64,000 nucleotides of DNA from Actinomyces oris (GCF_006546825.1 NZ_VICC01000006.1:496001-560000); one strand, 5' to 3'. Shown: positions 27,365-37,449, numbered from the stretch's first letter. Notes: generated by a model from the letters alone, not told the origin. Program-made: numbers and translations.

Positions 27365-28093
27365 CTAGCGCCCCATGCCCAGGCCGCCGTCGACGCCGAG
27401 GATCGCGCCGGTGACGTAGGCGGCCGCGGGTGAGGCCAGGAAGAGGACGGGGCCGGCGATGTCGGTGACGTCGGCGAAGCGCCCCAGGGGGATCTGCTCG
27501 AGGTAGGCGGTGCGGATGTGGTCGGGCAGGGAGGCGGTCATCGCCGTGGTGACGAAGCCGGGGGCGACGGCGTTGACGGTGATGCCGCGCGGTGCGAGCT
27601 CACGGGCCAGGGAGCGGGTCAGCCCCTCCACACCGCCCTTGGCGGCGCCGTAGGCCGACAGGCCCACGCCTCCGCGTGCGGCGATGGCCGAGGAGACCAG
27701 GACGATGCGCCCCTTGCGGGCCCGCATCATGGCTGGTGTCACGGCGCGCACGGTGTTGAAGGTGCCGGTCAGGTCCGCGGAGATGACCTCGTCCCACATC
27801 TGGGAGGAGGTGCGGGCCGCCAGTGACTCCCGGTTGATGCCGGCCGAGGCCACGAGGACCTCGATGGGGCCGTGCGCCTCAGTGGCGGAGGCCAGGGCGT
27901 CGGCCAGGGCGTCGGGGTCGGTGACGTCGGCGGCCAGGGCCAGGGCGCCGTCGGGGGCCTCACCGGAGCGGGAGATGCCCGCCACCCGGTCGCCCTGTGC
28001 CAGGAACGCCTTCGTAACCGCCTCCCCGATTCCCCGGGAGGCTCCGGTCACGACGACGGAACGTGATATCGACGGCTCGGTCTCTTCGTTCAT
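27365..28093 (-). CDS. fabG: 3-oxoacyl-ACP reductase-like SDR enzyme (FabG family)
   Basis: NADPH-dependent short-chain dehydrogenase, most like the FabG of fatty-acid elongation. VVTGASRGIGEAV is the Rossmann loop. SAGINRESLAA, the catalytic Ser in VLVSSAIAARGGVGLSAYGAAKGGVEGL (YxxxK), and PGFVTTAMT are all present. About 242 residues. ATG 28093 is used; two in-frame GTG codons lie 6 and 12 bases upstream, and TACCTT just before them could make one of these a leaderless start. No other fab gene is nearby, so the physiological substrate is uncertain. Confidence 0.88.
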   Translation of the reverse strand: MNEETEPSISRSVVVTGASRGIGEAVTKAFLAQGDRVAGISRSGEAPDGALALAADVTDPDALADALASATEAHGPIEVLVASAGINRESLAARTSSQMWDEVISADLTGTFNTVRAVTPAMMRARKGRIVLVSSAIAARGGVGLSAYGAAKGGVEGLTRSLARELAPRGITVNAVAPGFVTTAMTASLPDHIRTAYLEQIPLGRFADVTDIAGPVLFLASPAAAYVTGAILGVDGGLGMGR

Positions 28094-28268
28094 CAGCACA
28101 AGCACACAAGGTAACGCGCATCAGCACTCGCCATCAGCGATTCGTCATACGCTGATACTGATCCATCCCTGTTACTTCCTTCACAAGTGGTCTATACCTG
28201 TGTCTCTTCGGGGTCGCAGGGCGGGGCCGGTCACGGCCCTGACACCCACCGTGTGTCAGCATGTCGGG

Positions 28269-29573
28269 GTGACGATGAGTGAGACCTCCCCCCGCCTCCC
28301 CCACGCCTGCGCCTCGGGCCGAACGCCCGCGCCACTGCGCATCGGGCCACTGGTGGTCCCCACCCCGGTCGAGCTCGCCCCCATGGCCGGAGTCACCAAC
28401 GCCTCCTTCCGCCGCCTGTGCCGGGAGATGGCCGAGGCGGCCCTGCCGGAGTCGCTGAGGCCCTCCTGTCCCGGTCCACTGCCCACGCCTGACGGCGGCC
28501 TGCTGGCCCCGGCGGGCCTGTACGTCACGGAGATGGTCACCACCCGCGCCCTGGTGGAGCGCAACGAGCGCACTCTGGCGATGGTGCGCACCGATCCGGC
28601 TGAGAGGGTGCGTTCCATCCAGCTCTACGGGGTCGATCCGGCCACGGTGGGGGCCGCGGTGCGGATCCTGGTGGAGGAGGATCTGGCCGACCACATCGAC
28701 TTGAACTTCGGCTGCCCGGTCCCCAAGGTGACCCGCAAGGGCGGCGGGGCGGCGCTGCCGTGGAAGCGTGACCTGCTGGCGGCGATCCTCACCGAGGCGG
28801 TGCGCGCCAGTGAGGCCGCCGTCCGCGCCGTCGGGCGGGCGCGGCAGGTGCCGGTGACCATGAAGATGCGCCTGGGCATCGACGAGGAGCACGAGACCTT
28901 CCTCGACGCCGCCCGAGCCGCCGACAACGCCGGGATCGCCGCCGTGGCCCTGCACGCCCGCAGCGCGCGCCAGCACTACTCGGGCCAGGCCCGCTGGAAG
29001 GAGATCGCCCGACTCAAGGAGGCCACCGACCTGCCGGTGCTCGGCAACGGTGACATCTGGCTGGGCGACGACGCGGTGCGCATGATGGAGGCCACCGGCT
29101 GCGACGGCGTCGTCGTGGGCCGCGGCTGCCAGGGACGGCCCTGGCTGTTCGCCGACATCGTGGCGGCCATGCACGGCTCGCCGACGCGCACCCGCCCGGA
29201 CCTGGACGCCGTCATCGAGGTCATCCGTCGCCACGGGCGAATGCTGGCCGAGGAGATGGGTGAGGACCGAGGGGTGCGCGACCTGCGCAAGCACGTGGGC
29301 TGGTACCTCAAGGGCTACCCGGTCGGCGGCGCGGCGCGCGCCGACCTCATGGGGATCCGGAGCCTGGACGAGCTCGACGCAGGCCTGGCGCGGATGCGCT
29401 CGCGCCTGCCCGAGGTCGTGGACTACCCCGGCGACATCGTCGAGGGCCCCCGAGGGCGGGCCGGCAGCCCCAAGACTCCCCGTCTTCCCGACGGCTGGCT
29501 GGACTCCCCCACCCTGGACGCGGCCCACCGCGAGATGCTCAGCCAGGCCGAGTCCGACGTCTCCGGCGGCTGA
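28269..29573 (+). CDS. tRNA-dihydrouridine synthase (Dus family)
   Basis: FMN enzyme that reduces uridines in the tRNA D-loop. LAPMAGVTNASFRRLC is the FMN-binding start, VRSIQLYGVDP follows, and the catalytic Cys is in DLNFGCPVPKVTRKGGGAAL. MKMRLGIDEEHETF, ALHARSARQHYSG and GNGDIWLGDDAVRMMEATGCDGVVVGRGCQGRPWLF are the DusB/Nifr3-type blocks. About 434 residues, longer than E. coli DusB because of an N-terminal and a C-terminal extension. GTG 28269 is preceded by CAGCAT ending 6 bases upstream; ATG 28275 is the alternative. Divergent from the fabG-like gene. Confidence 0.92.
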   Translation: MTMSETSPRLPHACASGRTPAPLRIGPLVVPTPVELAPMAGVTNASFRRLCREMAEAALPESLRPSCPGPLPTPDGGLLAPAGLYVTEMVTTRALVERNERTLAMVRTDPAERVRSIQLYGVDPATVGAAVRILVEEDLADHIDLNFGCPVPKVTRKGGGAALPWKRDLLAAILTEAVRASEAAVRAVGRARQVPVTMKMRLGIDEEHETFLDAARAADNAGIAAVALHARSARQHYSGQARWKEIARLKEATDLPVLGNGDIWLGDDAVRMMEATGCDGVVVGRGCQGRPWLFADIVAAMHGSPTRTRPDLDAVIEVIRRHGRMLAEEMGEDRGVRDLRKHVGWYLKGYPVGGAARADLMGIRSLDELDAGLARMRSRLPEVVDYPGDIVEGPRGRAGSPKTPRLPDGWLDSPTLDAAHREMLSQAESDVSGG

Positions 29574-29618
29574 GACGGCGGCCCGCCGGGTCCTTGAGAC
29601 CGGCCATCGGCTGCTCGT

Positions 29619-30947
29619 CTACTCCTCGAGGACCGGCGTGACGCGACACAGGGCCGCCGCGATCGCCGTGGTCGCCGGGATCGCCAGGACCAGACCGATG
29701 GAGGAGATGAGGGTGCGCACGATCTCCTCGGCGATCTCACCCGAGAGCATCGTGTCCAGCACGGCCCGGTCCATGAGGGCGGCGGCCAGGATGAGGGGCA
29801 GCGCCGTGCCCGCGTAGGCGAAGGCCAGGGTGTAGACCGTTGAGGCGATGTGGTCCCGGCCGATCCTCATCCCGCCGGTGAACAGGCGCGTGCGCGATAG
29901 CAGCGGGTTGGCGGCGTGCAGCTCCCACACCGAGGAGGCCTGGGTGATGGTGACGTCGTTGAGGACGCCGAGCCCGGCGATGACCATGCCGCAGGTCAGC
30001 AGCGTCTGCAGATCGATATGCGTGCGCGAGGCCAGCAGACGAGCGGTCTCGTCGACGTCGCCGGTCAGATGGGCGGCGTCGGTCCCCCACAGGGCCAGCA
30101 GCACGGTCAGCACGATGCCTGCCACCGTTCCCAGCAGGGCGGTCGTGGTGCGGATGGACACGCCGTGAGCCACGTAGACGGCCGCCAGCATCATCGCCAT
30201 CGATCCGACCAGGGTCACTGCCAGTGGGTGGGAACCGGCCAGGAGCGCCGGGATCATGAAGAAGGCGAGTACGCCGGTGGCCACCAGCAGGCCCAGGACG
30301 CTCAGGACGCCCTTGCGCCCGGCCACGGCGACGACGAGCACGAGGTAGACGACCGCCAGGGCGCCGACCGGGAGCTGACGCTGGTAGTCGATGAAGGAGT
30401 AGGGGGAGCCGGACAGGATGGCCTGAGGCGAGTAGAGGACGACGAGCCGGTCACCGGCGTGGGCGAGCTTGCGCGGCTCACCCACCAGCTGGACCGGCAT
30501 GACCAGGCCCTTGCCCTCCCCCTCGGTGATGCGGGCGCACACGTGGCCCTTGGCGAACTCCTCCGGTTTGACGCCGTTGACCTCCGTCAGGGCGCTCACC
30601 GAGCTCTGACAGCCCGACAGGTCCGTGGAGGTGATGGTGGCCTTGCCCACCGAGCCGCCCTCTGCAGTGAAGGAGCGCGAGCCGATCAGTGAGCTCTTGC
30701 CGGGCCAGAGCACGAACAGCCCGACGACGGTGGCCAGGACCAGGGCGCCGACGATGGCGCCGAGCACGATCCGCACCCGGCGGACCTCCCCCGCATCCAG
30801 GTCCAGGGGCCCGGAGTGGGAGTGACTGTGGCCGCTGCTGCTGTGACGGCCGTGGCCCCTGCTGTCCCGCCCCTCCTCGGCCGGCGGCTCGGGAAGGCTC
30901 TCGGCGGGGACGGACTCATTGCTCGGGGAGGTCGAGTTGGTGCTCAC
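29619..30947 (-). CDS. YibE/F-like multi-pass membrane protein
   Basis: 442 residues. After a polar Ser/Glu/His-rich N-terminus comes one membrane helix (IVLGAIVGALVLATVVGLFVLWPG), an extracytoplasmic beta-like domain of about 110 residues, and then about seven more helices (VVYLVLVVAVAGRKGVLSVLGLLVATGVLAFF and on). This is the YibE/F family; its function is unknown. The start is GTG 30947, with CATGAT on its strand ending 6 bases upstream and directly abutting the glyS terminator hairpin. Confidence 0.85.
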   Translation of the reverse strand: MSTNSTSPSNESVPAESLPEPPAEEGRDSRGHGRHSSSGHSHSHSGPLDLDAGEVRRVRIVLGAIVGALVLATVVGLFVLWPGKSSLIGSRSFTAEGGSVGKATITSTDLSGCQSSVSALTEVNGVKPEEFAKGHVCARITEGEGKGLVMPVQLVGEPRKLAHAGDRLVVLYSPQAILSGSPYSFIDYQRQLPVGALAVVYLVLVVAVAGRKGVLSVLGLLVATGVLAFFMIPALLAGSHPLAVTLVGSMAMMLAAVYVAHGVSIRTTTALLGTVAGIVLTVLLALWGTDAAHLTGDVDETARLLASRTHIDLQTLLTCGMVIAGLGVLNDVTITQASSVWELHAANPLLSRTRLFTGGMRIGRDHIASTVYTLAFAYAGTALPLILAAALMDRAVLDTMLSGEIAEEIVRTLISSIGLVLAIPATTAIAAALCRVTPVLEE

Positions 30948-30959
30948 CGTCCCATCATG

Positions 30960-31001
30960 CCCGCCCCGTGTCCCTGAGGTGAGCCAGGGACACGGGGCGG
31001 G
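30960..31001 (-). terminator. glyS terminator hairpin
   Basis: A perfect 17-bp stem (arms 30960-30976 and 30985-31001, core CGCCCCGTGTCCCTG) with an 8-base loop. It lies 61 bases past the glyS stop and only 12 bases before the YibE/F start codon on the same strand. Confidence 0.85.
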
Positions 31002-31061
31002 ACCCGGATGGTGGCCGGGCCGGCGAGACTTCAGTGAGGCTGCCGGCCTGCTCGGTGCTGG

Positions 31062-32453
<1,392 letters not shown>

Positions 32454-32644
32454 CGGATGCTCCTTCAGGAGTGGTCGTGGTCCCGCCTGGTTGGTGGGGA
32501 CGAGTGGTGACAGTCTAGGCGGACAGGGGCCGAGCGTCGGTGAGGGGCCCGTCGCAACCACCGACGCGCGCACGCGCCCGGGGGGCCCTGCCGACTGCCG
32601 TCCAAACCGGCTCTCAGCAGCGCACACGCGGACTCACCCCGAGT

Positions 32645-32673
32645 TTGACGCAGGACCGACAGAGTATGAGAAT
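32645..32673 (+). promoter_or_regulatory. znuA promoter (-35 TTGACG, -10 GAGAAT)
   Basis: TTGACG (32645-32650) and GAGAAT (32668-32673) are separated by 17 bases. The -10 ends 7 bases before ATG 32681, the same geometry as other leaderless genes in this window. Confidence 0.6.
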
Positions 32674-32681
32674 GATTCGCA
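32667..32681. promoter_or_regulatory. Zur operator (Zur box) over the znuA -10 and start
   Basis: TGAGAATGATTCGCA is a 7-1-7 palindrome with one mismatched pair, close to the TGAAAATGATTTTCA-type Zur box of actinobacteria. A Zur-like gene closes the same operon, so zinc-dependent repression is the expected effect. Confidence 0.75.
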
Positions 32682-33757
32682 TGAATGTTTCACAGGCTCG
32701 TTCCCGTCGTCTCCACCGCGTCGTGGCGCTCGGAGCCACCCTGATGCTGGCTGCCGGCATGAGCGCGTGCAGCGCCCTGAAGAGCGAGAGCTCGTCAGAC
32801 GCATCGGCGCCGCACACGATCGCCCCGGGCAAGACCCTGACGGTCTCCACGTCCTTCTACCCGATCCAGTACCTGGCCGAGTCCATTGGCGGCAAGCTCG
32901 TCAAGGTCTCCACCGTGACCCCCTCCAACGTCGAGCCGCACGACTTCGAGCTCTCCGGCAAGGAGACCGCCGAGCTGGGCAAGGCCGACCTCATCGCCTA
33001 CGTCCCCGGCTTCCAGCCCTCCCTGGACAAGGCCGTCAAGGAGGTCGGTTCCGGCCCCACCGTGGTGGACCTGAGCAAGCCGGCCAACCTCGTCCACCAC
33101 GAGGGGGTTGAGGAGGAGCACGAGCACGGCGAGGAGGCCTCCGACGGCGCCTCGGCCAGTGCCGCCACCGCGCAGGCCAGCGAGGCCGAGCACGACGAGC
33201 ACGGCCACGATGAGCACGCCGAGGGCGGTGAGGGGCACGACGGCGACCTCGACCCGCACTTCTGGCTCGACCCGGACCGCATGATCAAGGTGGCCGAGGC
33301 TCTTGAGACCTCCTTCGCCAAGATCGACCCGGCCAACGCCAACGACTACAAGGCGGGCCTGGACAAGCTCAAGACGGCGCTGACCGGAGTGGACAACCAG
33401 TACAAGCAGGGCTTTACCAGCTGCCAGCACAAGACCTTCATCACCTCCCACGCCGCCTTCGGCTACATGGCCGAGCGCTACGGCCTGACCCAGGCCTCCA
33501 TCTCCGGCATCGACCCGGAGACCGAGCCCAGCCCCGCCGAGATGGCCAACATCAAGTCGGTGGTCGAGAAGACGGGGGTCAAGACGATCTTCACTGAGGA
33601 GCTGGTCTCCGACGCCCCCGCCAAGGCGATCGCCGCGGAGACCGGGGCGGAGACGAGCGTCCTCAGCCCCCTGGAGTCCAAGCCCGAGCGAGGCGACTAC
33701 ACCGACGCCATGACCACCAACCTGGAGCGGCTCAAGTCCGCCATGGTGTGCAAGTAG
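32681..33757 (+). CDS. znuA: Zinc ABC transporter substrate-binding lipoprotein
   Basis: Captures Zn2+ (or Mn2+) outside the membrane for ZnuBC. The signal peptide ends with a lipobox-like GMSAC at about residue 27. The cluster A-I fold shows VSTSFYPIQYLAESIGG, TPSNVEPHDFELSGKETAEL, DPHFWLDPDRMIKVAE and FITSHAAFGYMAERYGL. The central loop is rich in His, Asp and Glu (EEEHEHGEEA, then EHDEHGHDEHAEGGEGHDGD), which is typical of zinc rather than manganese binders. ATG 32681 is chosen from the promoter geometry; ATG 32666 and 32672 lie inside the Zur box and -10 and would precede the expected transcript start. Confidence 0.93.
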   Translation: MNVSQARSRRLHRVVALGATLMLAAGMSACSALKSESSSDASAPHTIAPGKTLTVSTSFYPIQYLAESIGGKLVKVSTVTPSNVEPHDFELSGKETAELGKADLIAYVPGFQPSLDKAVKEVGSGPTVVDLSKPANLVHHEGVEEEHEHGEEASDGASASAATAQASEAEHDEHGHDEHAEGGEGHDGDLDPHFWLDPDRMIKVAEALETSFAKIDPANANDYKAGLDKLKTALTGVDNQYKQGFTSCQHKTFITSHAAFGYMAERYGLTQASISGIDPETEPSPAEMANIKSVVEKTGVKTIFTEELVSDAPAKAIAAETGAETSVLSPLESKPERGDYTDAMTTNLERLKSAMVCK

Positions 33758-33830
33758 CCTCAGGGCCCGGCCGCCGAGCCCAGGTTCCCGAGCAGATGAC
33801 GCCCCCTCAGATTGGCATGATCGCAACCGT

Positions 33831-34769
33831 ATGACCTCATCATCTCCACCTTCACCAGCGTCTGTGACGACGCCGTCCGGTTCCCCCCGGGCGGCGTCGT
33901 CCGCGCTCGCCATCAAGGTCCGTGAGCTCAGCGTCGTCCTGGGCTCCTCCCTCATCCTGGACGACGTGAGCCTGGCCGTGGGCGGCGGCGAGTCCGTGGC
34001 GATCCTGGGCGCCAACGGCTCGGGCAAGTCCACCCTCGTCAAGGCCGTTCTGGGCCTGGTGCCCCTGTCCGGCGGCAGCATCGAGCTCCTGGGCACCCCC
34101 ACCTCGCGCCGGCACAGGGTCCCCTGGGAGCGGGTCGGCTACGTCCCCCAGCGGATCGGTGCCGGCTCCGGCGTCCCGGCCACCGCCCTGGAGGTGGTGC
34201 GCTCCGGGCTCCTGGGGCCGCGCCGGCCCTGGGCCGACCGGGGCCGGGCCGCCAAACGCAAGGCCATGGCCGCCCTGGACGCCGTCGGGCTGGCCCACCG
34301 GGCCGCGGACCACGTCCAGGTCTTCTCCGGCGGGCAGGCCCAGCGGGTCCTCATCGCCCGGGCCCTGGTCCGCTCCCCCGAGCTGCTCATCCTCGATGAG
34401 CCTCTGGCCGGCATCGACCGCGCCAGCCGCGAGTCCCTGGCCGAGATTCTTCAGGGGCTGCGCGCGCAGGGGCTGACCCTGGTGACGGTGCTGCACGAGA
34501 TGGGTGAGCTCGCCGACGTCGTCCAGCGGGCGATCCTCCTGCAGGACGGCCGGCTCGTCGCCGACGGCCCGGCCGGCGAGGTCGCTCATCTGCGCGACAG
34601 CGGGACCGGCGCGCCCCAGGGCAACCCGCACCGCGCGCACTCCGACTACGGCGCCGACGGCGACCACCACCCGGACGCCGGCGGCCCTCCGGCCCACCAC
34701 GCCCCCGTCCTCGACCATCGGCTGCCTGACACGCGCCCTCATTCCGGTAGTAGGAGCACCCGCCCATGA
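33831..34769 (+). CDS. znuC: Zinc ABC transporter ATP-binding protein
   Basis: ATPase partner of ZnuB. 312 residues: VAILGANGSGKSTLVKAVLG (Walker A), VFSGGQAQRVLIARAL (signature), LLILDEPLAGID (Walker B), LVTVLHEMGELADVV (switch His). The last 55 residues are His/Asp/Pro-rich (SDYGADGDHHPDAGG, PPAHHAPVLDHR), unusual for the ATPase itself and possibly metal-binding. Its stop overlaps the znuB start (ATGA). It starts 73 bases after znuA; CATGAT 9 bases before the ATG might give it an extra promoter. Confidence 0.93.
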   Translation: MTSSSPPSPASVTTPSGSPRAASSALAIKVRELSVVLGSSLILDDVSLAVGGGESVAILGANGSGKSTLVKAVLGLVPLSGGSIELLGTPTSRRHRVPWERVGYVPQRIGAGSGVPATALEVVRSGLLGPRRPWADRGRAAKRKAMAALDAVGLAHRAADHVQVFSGGQAQRVLIARALVRSPELLILDEPLAGIDRASRESLAEILQGLRAQGLTLVTVLHEMGELADVVQRAILLQDGRLVADGPAGEVAHLRDSGTGAPQGNPHRAHSDYGADGDHHPDAGGPPAHHAPVLDHRLPDTRPHSGSRSTRP

Positions 34770-35656
34770 TCGAGTTCGTCTCCGACATGCTTGCCAGTCC
34801 CCTCATCCAGCGGGCCTTCATCGTGGCGGTCCTGGTGGGGCTGGCCGCCCCGGTGGTGGGCACCTACCTGGTTCAGCGGGGCCTGGCACTGCTGGGCGAC
34901 GGGATCGGGCACATCGCCCTGACCGGCATCGCCCTGGGCTGGCTGGCCGGGGCCGCCGTCAACGTCACTCCTCACGACGCCTGGGCCGTCCCCGGGGCGA
35001 TCCTCATCAGCGTGCTGGGAGCCGTGATGATCGAGGTCATCCGCGCCAACGGCCGGACCCGGGGAGACGTGGCCCTGGCAATCCTGTTCTACGGGGGCAT
35101 CGCCGGGGGCGTCATCCTCATTCGCGTCGCCGGCGGGACGACGACGAATCTCAACTCCTACCTGTTCGGCTCGATCTCCACGGTCTCGGTCTCCGACGCC
35201 TGGTTCACCATCGCCCTGGCCACCCTGGTGCTCCTGGTGGGGCTGGGGCTGCGCGGCCCACTGTTCGCGTTGTGCCACGACGAGGAGTTCGCCCACGCCT
35301 GCGGCCTGCCCACCGGCGCCCTCAACGTGCTGGTCGCGGTAGTGGCGGCGCTGACGGTCTCGGTGTCCATGCGGGTGGTGGGCGCCCTGCTGGTCTCGGC
35401 GGTCATGATCGTGCCGGTGGCCATCGCCCAGCTCGTGTCGCACTCCTTCGCCCGCACCATGTACCTGGCGATGGGGCTGGGCGTGGTGGCCTGTGTGTCA
35501 GGTCTGACGATCACCTACCTGGTGGCGGCCTCTCCCGGCGCCATGATCGTGGTACTCCTAGTGGGGGGCTACGCCGTCGTCGCCCTCCTGTCCGGACTGC
35601 TGCAGCTCGTCAGCCGCTCGCGACGGCACCACATCACCTCAGGAGGCAGATCATGA
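34766..35656 (+). CDS. znuB: Zinc ABC transporter membrane protein
   Basis: 296-residue permease of the ABC-3 family with about eight or nine membrane helices (AFIVAVLVGLAAPVVGTYLVQRG, LLGDGIGHIALTGIALGWLAG, VRVVGALLVSAVMIVPVAIAQLV and others). LLGDGIGHIALTG is the conserved family block. It overlaps znuC at its start and zur at its end by four bases each, so the three are translationally coupled. Confidence 0.94.
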   Translation: MIEFVSDMLASPLIQRAFIVAVLVGLAAPVVGTYLVQRGLALLGDGIGHIALTGIALGWLAGAAVNVTPHDAWAVPGAILISVLGAVMIEVIRANGRTRGDVALAILFYGGIAGGVILIRVAGGTTTNLNSYLFGSISTVSVSDAWFTIALATLVLLVGLGLRGPLFALCHDEEFAHACGLPTGALNVLVAVVAALTVSVSMRVVGALLVSAVMIVPVAIAQLVSHSFARTMYLAMGLGVVACVSGLTITYLVAASPGAMIVVLLVGGYAVVALLSGLLQLVSRSRRHHITSGGRS

Positions 35657-36078
35657 GCGCAAGCAGCACGGCGCAGCGTCCCCGCGCCACGCGCCAGCGC
35701 GCCGCCGTCGCCGACATCCTCGCCCGCACTGACGAGTTCCGCTCGGCCCAGCAGATCCATGCCGCCCTGGAGGCCGAGGGCACTAAGGTGGGCCTGGCCA
35801 CCGTCTACCGCAACCTGCAGACGCTGGCGGAGTCCGGAGCGGTGGACCAGGTGCGCAGCGCCGAGGGTGAGGTCCTCTACCGGGCCTGTGAGGAGCAGGA
35901 GCACCACCACCACATCGTGTGCCGCCGCTGCGGCTACACCGTGGAGGTTTCCGGCGGTGGGCTGGAGGAGTGGATTCAGCGGGTCTCGGCCCGGCAGGGC
36001 TTCACCCAGATGGAGCACACGGCGGAGTTCTTCGGCCTGTGCGCCACGTGCTCGGCCCAGGACTCCTCACAGGACTGA
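35653..36078 (+). CDS. zur: Zinc uptake regulator, Fur family
   Basis: 141-residue Fur-type repressor. The DNA-binding half has TRQRAAVADILARTDEFRSAQQIHAAL and VGLATVYRNLQTLAESGAVD. The metal-binding half has EEQEHHHHIVCRRCGYTVE (His cluster and CxxC) and the C-terminal FGLCATCSA (second CxxC), i.e. both halves of the structural Zn(Cys)4 site. Position at the end of znuACB and the Zur box at znuA identify it as Zur rather than Fur. AGGAGG lies 6 bases before ATG 35653, inside the znuB end. Confidence 0.93.
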   Translation: MSASSTAQRPRATRQRAAVADILARTDEFRSAQQIHAALEAEGTKVGLATVYRNLQTLAESGAVDQVRSAEGEVLYRACEEQEHHHHIVCRRCGYTVEVSGGGLEEWIQRVSARQGFTQMEHTAEFFGLCATCSAQDSSQD

Positions 36079-36577
36079 GCAGGTCTGATCGCCCCGGTGT
36101 CCGAGCCGGGTTTCGCAGTTGCTTGGGTGGTGCCTGGCGTGTACTGAACGAGGGTCGGGAGCCACTGAAAGAGGGCCGGGGGTACTCCACGTAGGTCGGG
36201 GGTTCGTGCAGTATGCACAACCCTTGGCCAGTAGATCCCCACCCTCGTGGAGTAAGCCAACTCGGGCTGGAGCCGGTGTCGCGCTGACCCCGCGGAGTCG
36301 AACCCACCAGCAACCAAGTGTCCATAGCGCTGACATCAACGGTTTCGCCATGGAAGCAGCCAGCGTAAATCGTTGGAATTCTGCGGATTACCCCCCAGCC
36401 TACGACGCCTGAGCAGGGCTAATGTCAGCGTCATGGACACTGGCGCCCCGTGAGACCTCTTCCATCGGCCCACCATCGACTCCAGGCCAACCGTCCCACC
36501 CCGGAGTCCCTCCGAGTGAGTGCCTCCGACAGCCATGACACTCGCACTTCTCAGAAGGAGAAAGACAAGACAGTTCT
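36079..36577. other. Gene-free region between zur and uppS
   Basis: 499 bases between convergent genes with no credible ORF: the short open frames lack ribosome sites and family character. The left third carries degenerate direct repeats and a large inverted repeat (see 36134-36254). The remainder is lower in GC than its flanks and looks like decayed sequence. A GGTTCGACT-like tRNA T-loop match on the reverse strand at about 36296-36304 has no matching stems. Confidence 0.5.
36134..36254. repeat. Degenerate GAGGGTCGGG repeats within a large inverted repeat
   Basis: GAGGGTCGGG, GAGGGCCGGG and TAGGTCGGGG recur about every 25-30 bases. TACTCCACG (36183-36191) and CGTGGAGTA (36246-36254) are perfect 9-base complements enclosing a second arm pair, GGTTCGTGCA with TGCACAACC (36201-36222). 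Together they could fold into one long hairpin of about 72 bases. Probably a dispersed intergenic element. Confidence 0.55.
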
Positions 36578-37447
36578 CTACTGCCCGTCGGGGCGCGGTG
36601 ACTCGTCAGCCTCATCGGCCTCCCGGACCTCGGCGCCGGTGGGTTCCTCGTGCAGCACCTTGTCCACGGCCCCGCCGTAGCGGCGCTCGCGCCCGGCGTA
36701 GGCCTCGCAGGCCTTCCACAGCTCGGTGCGGTTGAAGTCGGGCCAGGCCAGGGGTGAGAAGTAGAGCTCGGCGTAGGAGGAGGACCACATGAGGAAGTTG
36801 GAGGTGCGCTGCTCGTCGCCAGTGCGGATGAACAGGTCCACGTCCCGCATGGTAGGTGAGTAGAGGTAACGCTGGATGGTCTTCTCGTTGATGGAGGAGG
36901 CCTTGAGGCGGCCGGCGGCGACGTCCTCGGCGATGGCTCGGGTGGCGTCGGCGATCTCGGCCCGCCCGCCGTAGTTGATGCACAGGTTGAGGACTAGGCC
37001 CGTGTTGTGCGCGGTGACGCGCTCGGCCTCCCGCAACTCGTGCAGGACGGACTTCCACAGGCGCGGGGTGCGTCCGATCCAGCGCAGCCTGACGTTCCAG
37101 GAGTTGAGGACATCGCGCTGGACGCGCAGGACCTTGCGGGCGAAGCCCATGATGAAGCGGACCTCGCCGGGTGAGCGCCGCCAGTTCTCGGTGGAGAAGG
37201 CGTAGACGCTCAGCTCTTTGACGCCGATCTCGATGGCGCCGGCGGCGACGTCGAGCATATTGGCCTCCCCCACCCGGTGGCCCTCGGTGCGGGGCAGGCC
37301 GCGGGCGTTGGCCCAGCGCCCGTTGCCGTCCATGACGACGGCGACGTGCTGGGGCAGGGAGGCGGCCGGCAACACGGGTGGGGTCAGGCCGGGCCGGTGC
37401 AGGGGCGGAGCGGCCTCGACCGTCATGTCTCTGGCGACATCTGTCAT
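36578..37447 (-). CDS. uppS: Isoprenyl transferase (undecaprenyl/decaprenyl diphosphate synthase, UppS family)
   Basis: Cis-prenyltransferase that makes the lipid carrier for peptidoglycan. 289 residues: HVAVVMDGNGRWANARGLPRTEGHRVG (catalytic Asp and diphosphate site), LSVYAFSTENWRRSPGEV, NLCINYGGRAEI, and DLFIRTGDEQRTSNFLMWSSSYAELYF. An N-terminal extension of about 35 residues and an acidic C-tail are lineage features. ATG 37447 lies two bases after the recO stop and follows an AAAGGGC site inside the recO end, so it is coupled with recO. Confidence 0.95.
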   Translation of the reverse strand: MTDVARDMTVEAAPPLHRPGLTPPVLPAASLPQHVAVVMDGNGRWANARGLPRTEGHRVGEANMLDVAAGAIEIGVKELSVYAFSTENWRRSPGEVRFIMGFARKVLRVQRDVLNSWNVRLRWIGRTPRLWKSVLHELREAERVTAHNTGLVLNLCINYGGRAEIADATRAIAEDVAAGRLKASSINEKTIQRYLYSPTMRDVDLFIRTGDEQRTSNFLMWSSSYAELYFSPLAWPDFNRTELWKACEAYAGRERRYGGAVDKVLHEEPTGAEVREADEADESPRPDGQ

Positions 37448-37449
37448 GG

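Noticed and set aside
36286-36320. tRNA-like T-loop text (GGTTCGACT on the reverse strand)
   Set aside because: The arms around it do not pair as a T-stem, and no acceptor, D or anticodon stems can be built.
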